NCBI GenBank assembly: GCA_015067795.1 | Contig: SVLU01000001.1 | Location: 1 to 64,000 of the forward strand | Direction of reading: 5' to 3' | DNA: 64,000 bases | Source: Oscillospiraceae bacterium | GTDB taxonomy: Bacteria; Bacillota; Clostridia; Oscillospirales; Oscillospiraceae | Shown here: piece by piece, positions 25,234 through 33,514 of the stretch | How the letters are laid out: each line of letters starts with the position of its first letter | How positions within the stretch are numbered: position 1 is the stretch's first letter | Notes under the pieces: model-generated | Database searches by the model: none | What the model saw: only the letters and a program-made list of their open reading frames with translations | What the model was told of the DNA's origin: nothing | Position numbers and translations under genes: made by a program

Positions 25234-26499
25234 ATGAAGATAAAATGTGTACATGGTCGCGAGATACTTGACTCCAGAGGCAATCCCACCGTTGAAGCAA
25301 AGGTCGTGTTAGAAAATGGCATAATTGGTGTTGGTGCTGTGCCGTCGGGTGCTTCCACAGGCAGCTTTGAAGCCTGTGAGCTTCGTGACGGAGATAAGGC
25401 ACGCTACTGCGGTAAGGGTGTCTTAAGGGCTGTTGACAACATTAACAGTACCATCAACAAGGCACTTGCAGGTATTGAGGTGTGCAGTCAGACGGAGATA
25501 GACAAAATGCTCTGTGATATGGACGGCACAAAGAATAAGTCTAAGCTGGGTGCAAATGCCATCTTAGCTGTGTCCATCGCCTGTGCAAGAGCGACAGCGA
25601 ATAGTCTTGGTATTCCACTTTACAGCTATCTTGGCGGTATAAGAGCCAAAACCCTGCCAACTCCAATGATGAACGTGTTAAACGGCGGTGCTCATGCTTC
25701 AAACAGCGTGGATATTCAGGAGTTCATGATAGTACCTCTTTCTGCCTGCTGTTTTTCCGATGCAGTCAGAATGTGCGCTGAGGTATTTCATGCCCTTAAA
25801 AAGGAAGCTAAGTCATCGGGTGTTGGTGACGAGGGCGGTTATGCTCCCAATTTTGAATCTGATGAACACGCTCTTATGGCACTTATGAGAGGTATCGAAG
25901 CTGCGGGCTATCAGCCGGGTGAGGATTTCGGTATCGCTCTTGATGCGGCGGTAACGGAATGGTACGATAAGGAAACAGGTGTGTACGCACTGCCGAAGCG
26001 TGGTACAGTTATGACAGGAAGAGAGCTTGAATCCATGTGGAATGATCTTGCTGACCGTTATCCTATCGTTTCCATTGAGGACGGCATGGCGGAGGAGGAT
26101 TGGGAAGGCTGGCAGAGAATTACAAAATCTCTTGGTAAGAAAATTCGTCTTGTTGGTGATGACCTTTTTGTCACAAATACCGCAAGACTTCAAAAGGGCA
26201 TCGAGCTTGGCGTGGCAAATACCATTCTCATTAAGCCAAATCAGATCGGCACTCTTACAGAAACGATGGACACCATTGAGCTTGCTTATGAAAACGGCTA
26301 TGGTGCTATCATTTCTCACCGCTCCGGTGAAACCGCTGATACTACAATAGCTGATATTGCGGTAGCCGTAAACTCCGGTCTTATAAAAACAGGTGCTCCG
26401 TCAAGAACTGACAGAGTTGCAAAGTATAACCGCCTTATGGAAATTGAAGGGCAGCTTAATGGCGGAAGGTATTTGAAGAACAGTATAAGAATGAAATAA
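25234..26499 (+). CDS. eno: Enolase
   Basis: 421 residues, full length. It dehydrates 2-phosphoglycerate to phosphoenolpyruvate. Marks are [13 protein letters not shown], the mobile loop SGASTGSFE (about 39-47), [19 protein letters not shown] (about 144-162), GDEGGYAPN, the metal and catalytic residues in [19 protein letters not shown] and [16 protein letters not shown]. Codon bias is weaker than in the pgk-tpiA-gpmI operon, and terminators separate it from them, so expression is probably independent. The SD AAAGGA (25214-25219) is 14 bases from the ATG, longer than normal. Confidence 0.97.
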   Translation: MKIKCVHGREILDSRGNPTVEAKVVLENGIIGVGAVPSGASTGSFEACELRDGDKARYCGKGVLRAVDNINSTINKALAGIEVCSQTEIDKMLCDMDGTKNKSKLGANAILAVSIACARATANSLGIPLYSYLGGIRAKTLPTPMMNVLNGGAHASNSVDIQEFMIVPLSACCFSDAVRMCAEVFHALKKEAKSSGVGDEGGYAPNFESDEHALMALMRGIEAAGYQPGEDFGIALDAAVTEWYDKETGVYALPKRGTVMTGRELESMWNDLADRYPIVSIEDGMAEEDWEGWQRITKSLGKKIRLVGDDLFVTNTARLQKGIELGVANTILIKPNQIGTLTETMDTIELAYENGYGAIISHRSGETADTTIADIAVAVNSGLIKTGAPSRTDRVAKYNRLMEIEGQLNGGRYLKNSIRMK

Positions 26500-26506
26500 T
26501 GCAAAG

Positions 26507-26541
26507 AACTCCTCCAAAATGCTGATGATTTTGGGGGAGTT
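26507..26541 (+). terminator. Terminator after eno
   Basis: A 14-bp stem AACTCCTCCAAAAT / ATTTTGGGGGAGTT with one G-T pair, directly after eno. The tail is only weakly T-rich. Confidence 0.7.
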
Positions 26542-26606
26542 TCGTGGTTTAAACAGAATTGGGAGAATATTTATACAAATTATAGTCAAAATATGTAGTT
26601 TTATCC

Positions 26607-26635
26607 TTGCCAAAACACAGGTGATGATGTATAAT
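26607..26635 (+). promoter_or_regulatory. Promoter of the ABC transporter operon
   Basis: TTGCCA (26607-26612), a 17-base spacer and TATAAT (26630-26635), 32 bases before the binding-protein ATG. Confidence 0.75.
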
Positions 26636-26667
26636 ATGCTTCACAAATAAAATATTGGAGGCTCAAT

Positions 26668-27471
26668 ATGAGAAAGTTTACTCGCATTATCACTCTTGCT
26701 CTGGCACTTATCATGATGCTTTGCATGGCATCCTGTGGTGCAGACGTTCAGCTCAAGATCCTTGATTCTGAATATGCTGTTGAAGATTACGCTATCTGCG
26801 TAGCAAAGGACAATGAAGAATTCCTGACCGAAGTAAATGCAGCTCTTGAAGAACTCATTGCTGACGGTACTGTTCAGAAGATCGTTGACAAGTACATAAA
26901 CGGTGTTGAACATGATCTGGTATTCCAGGAAAACACCGATGGTCTTGAAGTAATCAAGATGGGCACAAACGCTGAATTCCCACCATACGAATTCTATACA
27001 AACAACGAAATCGTTGGTATCGATGCTGAAGTTGCAGCTGCTATCGCTGACAAGCTCGGCAAGAAGCTTGAAATCGAAGACATGGCATTCGACAGCATCA
27101 TCACCGCTGTTCAGACCGGTAAGGTTGACTTCGGTATGGCTGGTATGACTGTTACCGAAGACCGTCTTGAAAATGTTAACTTCACAACAAGCTATGCACA
27201 GGGTGTTCAGGTTGTTATCGTAAGAGAAGACTCCGACATCACAAGTGTTGATGATCTGTTTGCAGGCGAAAAGATCTACAAGATCGGTGTTCAGACCGCT
27301 ACAACAGGTGACCTGTATGCAACTTGGGATCTTGAAGACGAAGGTCTTGCAGAAGTAAGTCGATACAACAAGGGTGCTGACGCTGTTGCAGCTCTCGTTT
27401 CCGGCAAGGTTGACTGTGTTATCATCGACAATGAACCTGCTAAGGAATTTGTAGCAGTAAATAACGACTAA
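26668..27471 (+). CDS. Amino-acid ABC transporter binding lipoprotein with circularly permuted domain order
   Basis: 267 residues. The lipoprotein signal ends at Cys23. Residues 28-77 (LKILDSEYAVEDYAICVAK through ADGTVQKIVDKYI) match what is normally the C-terminal end of a type II (SBP_bac_3) binding protein. A linker (78-93) leads into the normal N-terminal start (MGTNAEFPPYEFY, 98-110), then GIDAEVAAAIADKLG, GMAGMTVTEDRLENVNFT with the ligand-carboxylate Arg, and the second lobe. The protein stops at FVAVNND, exactly where a normal homologue would continue with LKIL. The frame is open, the stop clean, and no lost tail follows. Likely substrate: a polar or basic amino acid. Confidence 0.85.
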   Translation: MRKFTRIITLALALIMMLCMASCGADVQLKILDSEYAVEDYAICVAKDNEEFLTEVNAALEELIADGTVQKIVDKYINGVEHDLVFQENTDGLEVIKMGTNAEFPPYEFYTNNEIVGIDAEVAAAIADKLGKKLEIEDMAFDSIITAVQTGKVDFGMAGMTVTEDRLENVNFTTSYAQGVQVVIVREDSDITSVDDLFAGEKIYKIGVQTATTGDLYATWDLEDEGLAEVSRYNKGADAVAALVSGKVDCVIIDNEPAKEFVAVNND

Positions 27472-27489
27472 TTTTTAACAAAAATGCTT

Positions 27490-27517
27490 ACAGGGGCGAC
27501 ATAACTGCCGCCCCTGT
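27490..27517 (+). terminator. Hairpin between binding protein and permease
   Basis: A 9-bp GC-rich stem ACAGGGGCG/CGCCCCTGT with a weak T-rich tail. Such a hairpin may stabilise the binding-protein mRNA or partly terminate, giving more binding protein than permease. Confidence 0.55.
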
Positions 27518-27548
27518 TCACTTATTTTGAGAATAAGGGGGAAGAAAA

Positions 27549-28277
27549 TTGGCTGAGTGGTTTGCCGATTTAAAATCCGATTTTATTAAAACTTTTATAG
27601 TTGAAGACAGATGGCGTTACCTTTGGGACGGCTTGGGAGTCACTCTGCAGATAGCTCTCTTTGCGGCTCTTCTTGGTATAGTTATTGGTATTGTGCTTGC
27701 GATAATTCGTGCTACCCACGATAAGAACATTGAAACAATGCACCCCGGATTAGGCAAATTCTTTTTGAAGCTTGCCAACGCTATTGCAAAGGTTTACCTG
27801 ACTGTTATCAGAGGTACTCCTGTTATCATCCAGCTCATGATAATCTATTACGTTATCTTTGCTTCATCCGATAACGGCGTACTTATCGGTACTCTTGCAT
27901 TTGGTATCAACTCCGGTGCTTACGTTGCGGAAATTGTAAGAGGCGGTATCATGTCCATTGATAATGGTCAGTTTGAAGCAGGCCGCAGTCTTGGCTTTAA
28001 CTATGTTCAGACCATGTGGTATATTATCATTCCGCAGACCTTCAAGAATGTTCTGCCATCTCTTGCAAATGAGTTTATCGTTCTTCTCAAGGAAACCTCC
28101 GTTTCTGGTTACGTTGCGGTTAAAGACCTTACAAAGGGCGGCGATATCATCAGAGGTATTACATATCAGTCTTTTATGCCTCTTATTGCTGTTGCGATAA
28201 TTTACCTTATTATGGTTATGTTCTTCACTAAGCTTGTAGGTATCCTGGAAAGGAGGCTGCGTAAAAATGAGCGATAA
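27549..28277 (+). CDS. Amino-acid ABC transporter permease
   Basis: 242 residues from a TTG start (AAGGGGGAAG about 5 bases upstream). It has about five membrane spans of the HisM/GlnP type. Marks are [19 protein letters not shown] (early span), [16 protein letters not shown] (about 79-94), and the coupling motif near [23 protein letters not shown] (EAA loop, about 140-162) that contacts the ATPase. It overlaps the ATPase gene by 11 bases. A single permease implies a homodimer. Confidence 0.93.
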   Translation: MAEWFADLKSDFIKTFIVEDRWRYLWDGLGVTLQIALFAALLGIVIGIVLAIIRATHDKNIETMHPGLGKFFLKLANAIAKVYLTVIRGTPVIIQLMIIYYVIFASSDNGVLIGTLAFGINSGAYVAEIVRGGIMSIDNGQFEAGRSLGFNYVQTMWYIIIPQTFKNVLPSLANEFIVLLKETSVSGYVAVKDLTKGGDIIRGITYQSFMPLIAVAIIYLIMVMFFTKLVGILERRLRKNER

Positions 28278-29007
28278 CATTCTCATTAAAGCAGAAGGCA
28301 TTAAGAAATACTTTGGCAAGTCAATCAAGGCACTTGACGGTGTTGACCTTGACATCAAAAAAGGCGAAGTAACGGTTATCATCGGACCTTCCGGTTCCGG
28401 TAAGTCCACATTCCTTCGCTGCCTTAATCTTCTTGAGATGCCTACCGGTGGACGAATTCTCTTTAACGGTAATGATATTACCGACAAAAACACCAATATC
28501 AACGTCCACAGAATGAAGATGGGTATGGTTTTCCAGCATTTTAATCTGTTCACAAATCTGACCGTTCTTAATAATATGACCCTCGGTCCAAGAAAGCTTC
28601 TTAAGGAGTCCAAGGAAAGTGCTGAAAAGCGTGCAATGGAGCTTCTTAAGCGTGTAGGTCTTGAGGACAGAGCGGAAGCTTATCCAAGCCAGCTTTCCGG
28701 CGGTCAGAAGCAGAGAATTGCTATCGTAAGAGCTCTTTGCATGAATCCTGAGGTAATGCTCTTTGACGAGCCTACCAGTGCTCTTGACCCTGAAATGGTT
28801 GGCGAAGTTCTGGAGGTTATGAAGCAGCTTGCCAAGGAAGGCACGACCATGGTTGTTGTTACCCATGAAATGGGCTTTGCTAAAGAAGTTGGCTCCCGTG
28901 TTATCTTCATGGACGGCGGCAAGATCGTTGAAGAGGGTACACCTGATGAAATCTTTGGAAACCCTAAGAGTGAGAGACTTAAAACTTTCCTTGCAAAAGT
29001 TATATAG
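28267..29007 (+). CDS. Amino-acid ABC transporter ATP-binding protein
   Basis: 246 residues of the GlnQ/HisP class. Walker A is GPSGSGKST (about 40-48), the Q-loop is VFQHFNLF, the signature is LSGGQKQR (about 140-147), and Walker B is [14 protein letters not shown]. The H-loop histidine is in VVTHEMGFA. It powers uptake of the amino acid presented by the permuted binding protein. It overlaps the permease gene and ends at a strong terminator. Confidence 0.96.
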   Translation: MSDNILIKAEGIKKYFGKSIKALDGVDLDIKKGEVTVIIGPSGSGKSTFLRCLNLLEMPTGGRILFNGNDITDKNTNINVHRMKMGMVFQHFNLFTNLTVLNNMTLGPRKLLKESKESAEKRAMELLKRVGLEDRAEAYPSQLSGGQKQRIAIVRALCMNPEVMLFDEPTSALDPEMVGEVLEVMKQLAKEGTTMVVVTHEMGFAKEVGSRVIFMDGGKIVEEGTPDEIFGNPKSERLKTFLAKVI

Positions 29008-29015
29008 TGATATTC

Positions 29016-29047
29016 AAACCACCACAGTTTTTGCTGTGGTGGTTTTG
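29016..29047 (+). terminator. Terminator after the ABC operon
   Basis: A 12-bp stem AAACCACCACAG/CTGTGGTGGTTT with a short loop. Confidence 0.85.
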
Positions 29048-29084
29048 TGTTTGTAGATAAACTTACAATTTACAGTAACCTAAT

Positions 29085-29237
29085 GGCTCCCTCTGACGAG
29101 GGAACTGTCAGCGAAGCTGACTGAGGGAGAGAAATACCTGCACATTTCTGCTATTATTGCACAAAAAGGAGACTATTTTAATTTTCTCTCCCTCCGTCAT
29201 TTGCTACGCAAATGCCACCTCCCTCGTCAGAGGGAGG
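29085..29237. repeat. Dispersed structured repeat, family A, copy 4
   Basis: About 153 bp. The left hairpins are like copy 2. The third hairpin is CATTTG/CAAATG, a different sequence but still self-complementary. TGAGGGAGAGAAA and TTTCTCTCCCTC pair across the centre. It fills most of the 329-base gap between the ABC operon and the DUF6809 gene; the rest is a terminator and a promoter. Confidence 0.75.
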
Positions 29238-29241
29238 CTAT

Positions 29242-29270
29242 TTGACGGTTTAAAACTAATACACTATCTA
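29242..29270 (+). promoter_or_regulatory. Possible promoter for the DUF6809 gene
   Basis: TTGACG (29242-29247), a 17-base spacer and TATCTA (29265-29270), immediately outside the family A element. TAATGCATTA just downstream is a short palindrome. Confidence 0.4.
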
Positions 29271-29336
29271 ATGCATTAGTCTATATATAGAATGAATATT
29301 TGTGATATTATCTCTAAAAAACAGGAGGTAATTTTT

Positions 29337-29633
29337 GTGTACGTTTTAAATGATTTATGGCGAGGAAATATTTCACCTTGCGAAAGATATGTTTGTTCAG
29401 ATTCTAAATATCAAGAGGTTTTTCAACAGTTTTGCAAAGAGAGTGATTTGTTTGCTAAAGATCTGTCGCCGGAAAAACAAAAGCGTTTTGAGGAAATACA
29501 GGAATTACAATTAAAACTGATTGATATAAGTGAAACAGATACTTTTATTGTGGGATTTCGTCTTGGTGCAAGGATGATTTTAGATGTGGTGGGGGAATAC
29601 CGTGGGCAATTCAAAACTCCAACAGACAGTTAG
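29337..29633 (+). CDS. DUF6809-family small protein
   Basis: 98 residues from a GTG at 29337, preferred because AGGAGG lies 8 bases upstream; an in-frame ATG at 29292 lacks a site. The pattern of an N-terminal LNDLWRGNISPCER, a helical middle and a C-terminal FIVGFRLGARMILDVV fits the DUF6809 family of small clostridial proteins. No function is known. It is a single gene between two repeat elements, and its stop codon directly abuts the family C repeat. Confidence 0.7.
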   Translation: MYVLNDLWRGNISPCERYVCSDSKYQEVFQQFCKESDLFAKDLSPEKQKRFEEIQELQLKLIDISETDTFIVGFRLGARMILDVVGEYRGQFKTPTDS

Positions 29634-29704
29634 TAGGGAAGGCAGCCTCTGCCTTCCGCTATTATGCACTTTAATATTTGGAAGGCAGAGGGCTGCCTTC
29701 CCTA
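29634..29704. repeat. Dispersed inverted repeat, family C, copy 1
   Basis: 71 bp bounded by TAGGGAAGGCAGCC and GGCTGCCTTCCCTA, a perfect 14-bp terminal inverted repeat. GGAAGGCAGAGG and CCTCTGCCTTCC also pair inside. It begins at the base after the DUF6809 stop. A second copy is at 46403. Confidence 0.75.
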
Positions 29705-29746
29705 CACAATAAGACTAAAATAGCATGCAAATTTCCTGTTCCGTGA

Positions 29747-29775
29747 TTTACAATTCACCAATAATATGGTAATAT
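29747..29775 (+). promoter_or_regulatory. prfA operon promoter
   Basis: TTTACA (29747-29752), 17 bases, TAATAT (29770-29775), 34 bases before the prfA ATG. Confidence 0.55.
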
Positions 29776-29809
29776 CTTTAGTTAGATTAATTATGGTGAG
29801 GACGAGAAA

Positions 29810-30874
29810 ATGGTTAATAAATTAAAGGCAATCGAAGAAAAATATATAGAGCTTGAAAATGCAATGCAGCAGCCTGAGGTATATTCCGATCCTGCTGTTT
29901 ACGCAAAATACGCAAAGGAACAGAAGGAAATTGCTCCTGTTGTAGAAGCTTTCCGTCAGTATCAGAAGTACATTTCCGATATGGAGGGTGCAAAGGAGCT
30001 TTTAAGTGATCCTGATTTCCGTGAAATGGCTCAGGAGGAATTTGAAGAGGCAAAGGAAAATATTGCCAGAATGGAAGAAGAGATAAAAATTCTTCTCCTG
30101 CCAAAAGACCCTAATGACTCCAAGAATGTTATCATTGAAATTCGTGGTGGTGCAGGCGGCGAAGAGGCTGCTCTCTTTGCATATAACCTTTACCGTATGT
30201 ATTCCATGTACGCTGATTCCAAACGCTGGAAGTGCGAAATTGCTAACATTAACGAAACCGAACTTGGTGGTATTAAGGAAGTAAGCTTCGTTATTGAAGG
30301 CGAAGGCGCTTATTCCAGACTTAAGTTTGAAAGCGGTGTTCACCGTGTTCAGCGTGTTCCTGATACCGAGACCTCCGGCAGAATTCACACCTCTACCGTT
30401 ACCGTTGCGGTTCTTCCTGAAATGGAAGAGGTTGACTTCCAGATAAATCCTGCTGATCTGCAGATTGATACTTTCCGTTCCTCCGGTGCAGGCGGTCAGC
30501 ACGTTAATAAGACTGAGTCTGCTATCAGAATTACCCATCTGCCAACAGGTACTGTTGTTGAATGTCAGGATGAACGCAGCCAGCACAAGAACCGTGAACG
30601 TGCTATGAAGATTCTCGTTTCCAGACTTCTTGACGCTGAACGTGAAAAGCAGAACGCTGCCGTTGCCGCTGAAAGAAAGAGTCAGGTTGGTACTGGTGAC
30701 CGTTCTGAGCGTATCAGAACCTACAACTATCCTCAGGGTCGTGTTACAGACCACCGTATCGGTCTTACCCTTTATAAGATCGAACAGGTATTAAACGGCG
30801 ATATTGATGAGATCGTTGATGCTCTTGTAACCGCTGATCAGGCAGAGAAGCTTCAGGCATCTGCAGAGCTGTAA
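29810..30874 (+). CDS. prfA: Peptide chain release factor 1
   Basis: 354 residues. It reads UAA and UAG and releases the finished peptide. Pro184-Asp-Thr186 is the RF1-type PxT codon-recognition motif (RF2 has SPF). Gly228-Gly-Gln230 is the catalytic GGQ. An N-terminal helical domain precedes them. A PrmC methylase gene, often adjacent, is not next to it here. It heads prfA-tsaC-coaE-aminopeptidase. Confidence 0.97.
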   Translation: MVNKLKAIEEKYIELENAMQQPEVYSDPAVYAKYAKEQKEIAPVVEAFRQYQKYISDMEGAKELLSDPDFREMAQEEFEEAKENIARMEEEIKILLLPKDPNDSKNVIIEIRGGAGGEEAALFAYNLYRMYSMYADSKRWKCEIANINETELGGIKEVSFVIEGEGAYSRLKFESGVHRVQRVPDTETSGRIHTSTVTVAVLPEMEEVDFQINPADLQIDTFRSSGAGGQHVNKTESAIRITHLPTGTVVECQDERSQHKNRERAMKILVSRLLDAEREKQNAAVAAERKSQVGTGDRSERIRTYNYPQGRVTDHRIGLTLYKIEQVLNGDIDEIVDALVTADQAEKLQASAEL

Positions 30875-30878
30875 GATT

Positions 30879-31502
30879 ATGGAAACTGTAATTATCAGAA
30901 ATGAAAGCGGAATCGCTCCTGAGATAATCAAAAACGGCGGGCTTGTGGCTGTTCCTACCGAGACTGTCTATGGACTTGCCGCAAGCGGTCTTAACAGCGA
31001 TGCTGTGTCCAAAATTTATGAAGTGAAAAACCGCCCTGAGGTAAAGCCTATAAGCCTTCTTGTTTCCGGCATGGAGGCTGTGGAGAAGTTTTGTAAGGAT
31101 ATTCCAAAGGAAGCATATACGATGGCTGAAAAATTTTGGCCGGGTCCTCTGACCATGATTTTATGGCGTAAACCAACCGTACCCTATATTGTTACATCAG
31201 GCGGTGAGACTGTTGGCGTCAGATGCCCTGACCATGAGGTTACTTTGGATATAATCAGAAAAGCCGGTGTACCTCTTGCCGCACCGTCTGCAAATCTCTC
31301 GGGCTGTCCGAGTCCGAAGAATATTGAACAGGTGCTAAAATATTTTGACGGAAAAATAGAATGTGCCGTTGACGGCGGTGAGTGCTCCGTTGGCATTGAA
31401 TCCACCATTGTGGATATGACACGAAAGCCATTTAAAATACTTCGCATGGGCGGACTTTCAAGAGAAACCATTTTTGAAGAAGCAGGTATCGAAACCGTAT
31501 GA
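30879..31502 (+). CDS. tsaC: L-threonylcarbamoyladenylate synthase
   Basis: 207 residues of the YrdC/YwlC fold, the short form without the Sua5 C-terminal domain. It makes threonylcarbamoyl-AMP for the t6A37 tRNA modification. Marks are GGLVAVPTETVYGLAAS (about 20-36), EVKNRPEVKPI (about 48-58), and PLAAPSANLSGCPSP (about 131-145). It starts 4 bases after prfA and overlaps coaE by 4 bases, so it is tightly coupled. Confidence 0.94.
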   Translation: METVIIRNESGIAPEIIKNGGLVAVPTETVYGLAASGLNSDAVSKIYEVKNRPEVKPISLLVSGMEAVEKFCKDIPKEAYTMAEKFWPGPLTMILWRKPTVPYIVTSGGETVGVRCPDHEVTLDIIRKAGVPLAAPSANLSGCPSPKNIEQVLKYFDGKIECAVDGGECSVGIESTIVDMTRKPFKILRMGGLSRETIFEEAGIETV

Positions 31503-32074
31503 TTATTGGAATTACCGGCGGCACAGGTGCCGGAAAAACTACGGCTCTGAAAGTCTTGCGTTCCTATGGTGCTGTTGTTATTGACTGTGACAGGGTGTAC
31601 CATGAGCTGCTTGAAACAAGCGAAGCCATGCTTGATGAGCTTTGCGAGAGCTTTCCCGATGCGTTTGAGGGTGAAGTGTTTGACAGGAAAAAATTGGGTT
31701 CAATCGTGTTTTCAGATGCGGATGCCCTTGAAAATCTGAATTCCATAACAGGGAAATACGTTGTTTGGCGTGTTGCAGAGCTTTCCAATAACGCGAAGCT
31801 TTCCGCTGTTGATGCCATACGCCTTGTGGAAAGCGGACTTTCCGATATATGCGACTGCACCGTCTGTGTTGTTGCTCCAAAAGAACTCCGTACTGAACGC
31901 ATTATGCAGAGAGATGGACTTAGCCGCGAGTATGCGGAGCTTCGTATTAATGCTCAGAAGCCGGACGAGTTCTATATGTCGAATTGCAGCTATACGCTTG
32001 TAAACGACGGCGATGAGGGCATATTCAGAGAAAAATGTGAAAAGCTTTTCAGTGATATCATAGGAGGTATATGA
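31499..32074 (+). CDS. coaE: Dephospho-CoA kinase
   Basis: 191 residues. It catalyses the last step of coenzyme A synthesis. The P-loop GGTGAGKTT is at residues 7-15, the CoA-binding region has VIDCDRVYHELLE (about 27-39), and VVAPKELRTERIMQRDGLS (about 123-141) carries the lid. ATGA overlap joins it to tsaC, and its stop overlaps the next start. Confidence 0.93.
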   Translation: MIIGITGGTGAGKTTALKVLRSYGAVVIDCDRVYHELLETSEAMLDELCESFPDAFEGEVFDRKKLGSIVFSDADALENLNSITGKYVVWRVAELSNNAKLSAVDAIRLVESGLSDICDCTVCVVAPKELRTERIMQRDGLSREYAELRINAQKPDEFYMSNCSYTLVNDGDEGIFREKCEKLFSDIIGGI

Positions 32075-33462
32075 TGAGCGATTTGAGAAAAAAGCTGTTT
32101 TACAGTCAGAAAAACGGCTGGGATATAATTTCCAAGGAAGAAAAACAGGCAGTTTTGGCCTATTGTGAAGGCTACAAGAGCTTTTTGAATACAGCAAAGA
32201 CTGAACGACTTGCGGTTAAGGAAAGCATACGCCTTGCGGAAGAAGCAGGCTTTGTGGCTTTTGAGAGAGGAATGGAGCTTACACCCGGAACAAAAGTGTA
32301 TAAATCTGTTCGTGACAAGGCTCTTATGCTAACTGTTATCGGCAAAAAGCCCCTTAACGAGGGCGTTAATATTGCGGCAGGTCATGTGGATGCTCCACGT
32401 CTTGACCTGAAGCAGTCCCCAATGTATGAGGACAGCGAGATCGCATATTTCAAGACCCATTATTATGGCGGCATCAAGAAGTATCAGTGGGTCGCTATCC
32501 CTCTTGAGCTTCACGGTGTTGTTGTTCTTGCGGACGGCACAGCTGTTGAGGTTGCTGTCGGTGCAGACCCATCTGACCCTGTTCTCGTAATCACCGACCT
32601 GCTTCCGCATCTCGCAAAGGATCAGATCAAAAAGCCCATGGCTGAGGCCATTGCAGGTGAGGCTCTGAACCTTGTTGCAGGCAGTGTGCCTGATGATGAG
32701 GATGAGGAAGGCTCTGACAGAGTTAAGTATGCGGTTCTCAAGATTTTAAATGAGAAGTACGGTATCGTTGAGGAGGACTTCCTTTCCGCTGAGCTGGAAG
32801 TAATTCCATCCCTGCCGGCAAGAGATGCCGGTCTTGACCGCTCCATGATAGCAGGCTACGGCCATGATGACAGAGTTTGCTCCTATGCCGAGCTTAAGGC
32901 GATAATTGACATTGATACACCTGAAAAAACTGCTGTTTGCATCCTTGCTGATAAGGAAGAAATTGGCTCTGAGGGTGTTACAGGTATGCAGTCTCAGGCT
33001 TTTGAGTGCTTTATTTCTGACCTGTGTGACAGTCAGAATGTAAAGCTTCATCATTGCTTTGAAAACTCCTTCTGCATTTCTGCAGACGTTACAAACGCAT
33101 TTGACCCTGTTTACCCGGAGGTCAGCGACAAGCGTAATAATGCGAAGGTTAACTACGGTGTTGCCCTTGCGAAGTTCACAGGCTCAAGAGGTAAGTCCGG
33201 CTCAAGTGATGCTTCTGCTGAGGTTGTAGGAAAGCTTCGTCGTCTGTTTAAGGATAATGGCGTTATCTGGCAGATGGGCGAGCTGGGCAAGGTTGACCAG
33301 GGCGGCGGCGGTACTGTTGCCATGTACATGGCTAACAGAAATATCGACACCATTGACGCAGGTGTTCCTGTTCTCAGTATGCATTCACCATACGAAATGG
33401 TTGCAAAGTTGGACTGCTATATGACCTACAAGGCAGTTAAGACTCTTTACGAAAACCGATAA
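32071..33462 (+). CDS. M18-family aminopeptidase
   Basis: 463 residues, the length of bacterial M18 zinc aminopeptidases, which form dodecameric tetrahedra. Metal and catalytic blocks are GHVDAPRLDLK (near 104-114), YGHDDRVCSYAEL (near 268), ADKEEIGSEGVTG (near 295) and HSPYEMV near the end. Two adjacent in-frame ATGs (32071 and 32074) follow TAGGAGG. It probably trims acidic or neutral N-termini in the cytosol. Overlaps coaE by 4 bases. Confidence 0.92.
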   Translation: MMSDLRKKLFYSQKNGWDIISKEEKQAVLAYCEGYKSFLNTAKTERLAVKESIRLAEEAGFVAFERGMELTPGTKVYKSVRDKALMLTVIGKKPLNEGVNIAAGHVDAPRLDLKQSPMYEDSEIAYFKTHYYGGIKKYQWVAIPLELHGVVVLADGTAVEVAVGADPSDPVLVITDLLPHLAKDQIKKPMAEAIAGEALNLVAGSVPDDEDEEGSDRVKYAVLKILNEKYGIVEEDFLSAELEVIPSLPARDAGLDRSMIAGYGHDDRVCSYAELKAIIDIDTPEKTAVCILADKEEIGSEGVTGMQSQAFECFISDLCDSQNVKLHHCFENSFCISADVTNAFDPVYPEVSDKRNNAKVNYGVALAKFTGSRGKSGSSDASAEVVGKLRRLFKDNGVIWQMGELGKVDQGGGGTVAMYMANRNIDTIDAGVPVLSMHSPYEMVAKLDCYMTYKAVKTLYENR

Positions 33463-33472
33463 ATGAATAATG

Positions 33473-33512
33473 CCCTCTTTTGATGCAAACAATTTGTCAA
33501 AAGGGGGTTTTA
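33473..33512 (+). terminator. Terminator-like hairpin overlapping the tepA ribosome-binding site
   Basis: An 11-bp stem (CCCTCTTTTGA, 33473-33483, with TCAAAAGGGGG, 33497-33507), an inner CAAA/TTTG extension, then TTTTATTA. The 3' arm contains the AAAAGGGGG that serves as tepA's SD. It could terminate the upstream operon, hide the SD, or both. Confidence 0.6.
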
Positions 33513-33514
33513 TT

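Noticed and set aside
25220..25237. Five-codon leader peptide before eno as a separate gene.
   Set aside because: Its only SD abuts the ATG with no spacer, so translation is doubtful. Mentioned only as a feature of the eno start.
26668..27471. Reading the binding protein as a truncated pseudogene.
   Set aside because: The tail is present, only moved to the N-terminus. The frame is open, signal peptide and SD are good, and operon partners are intact.
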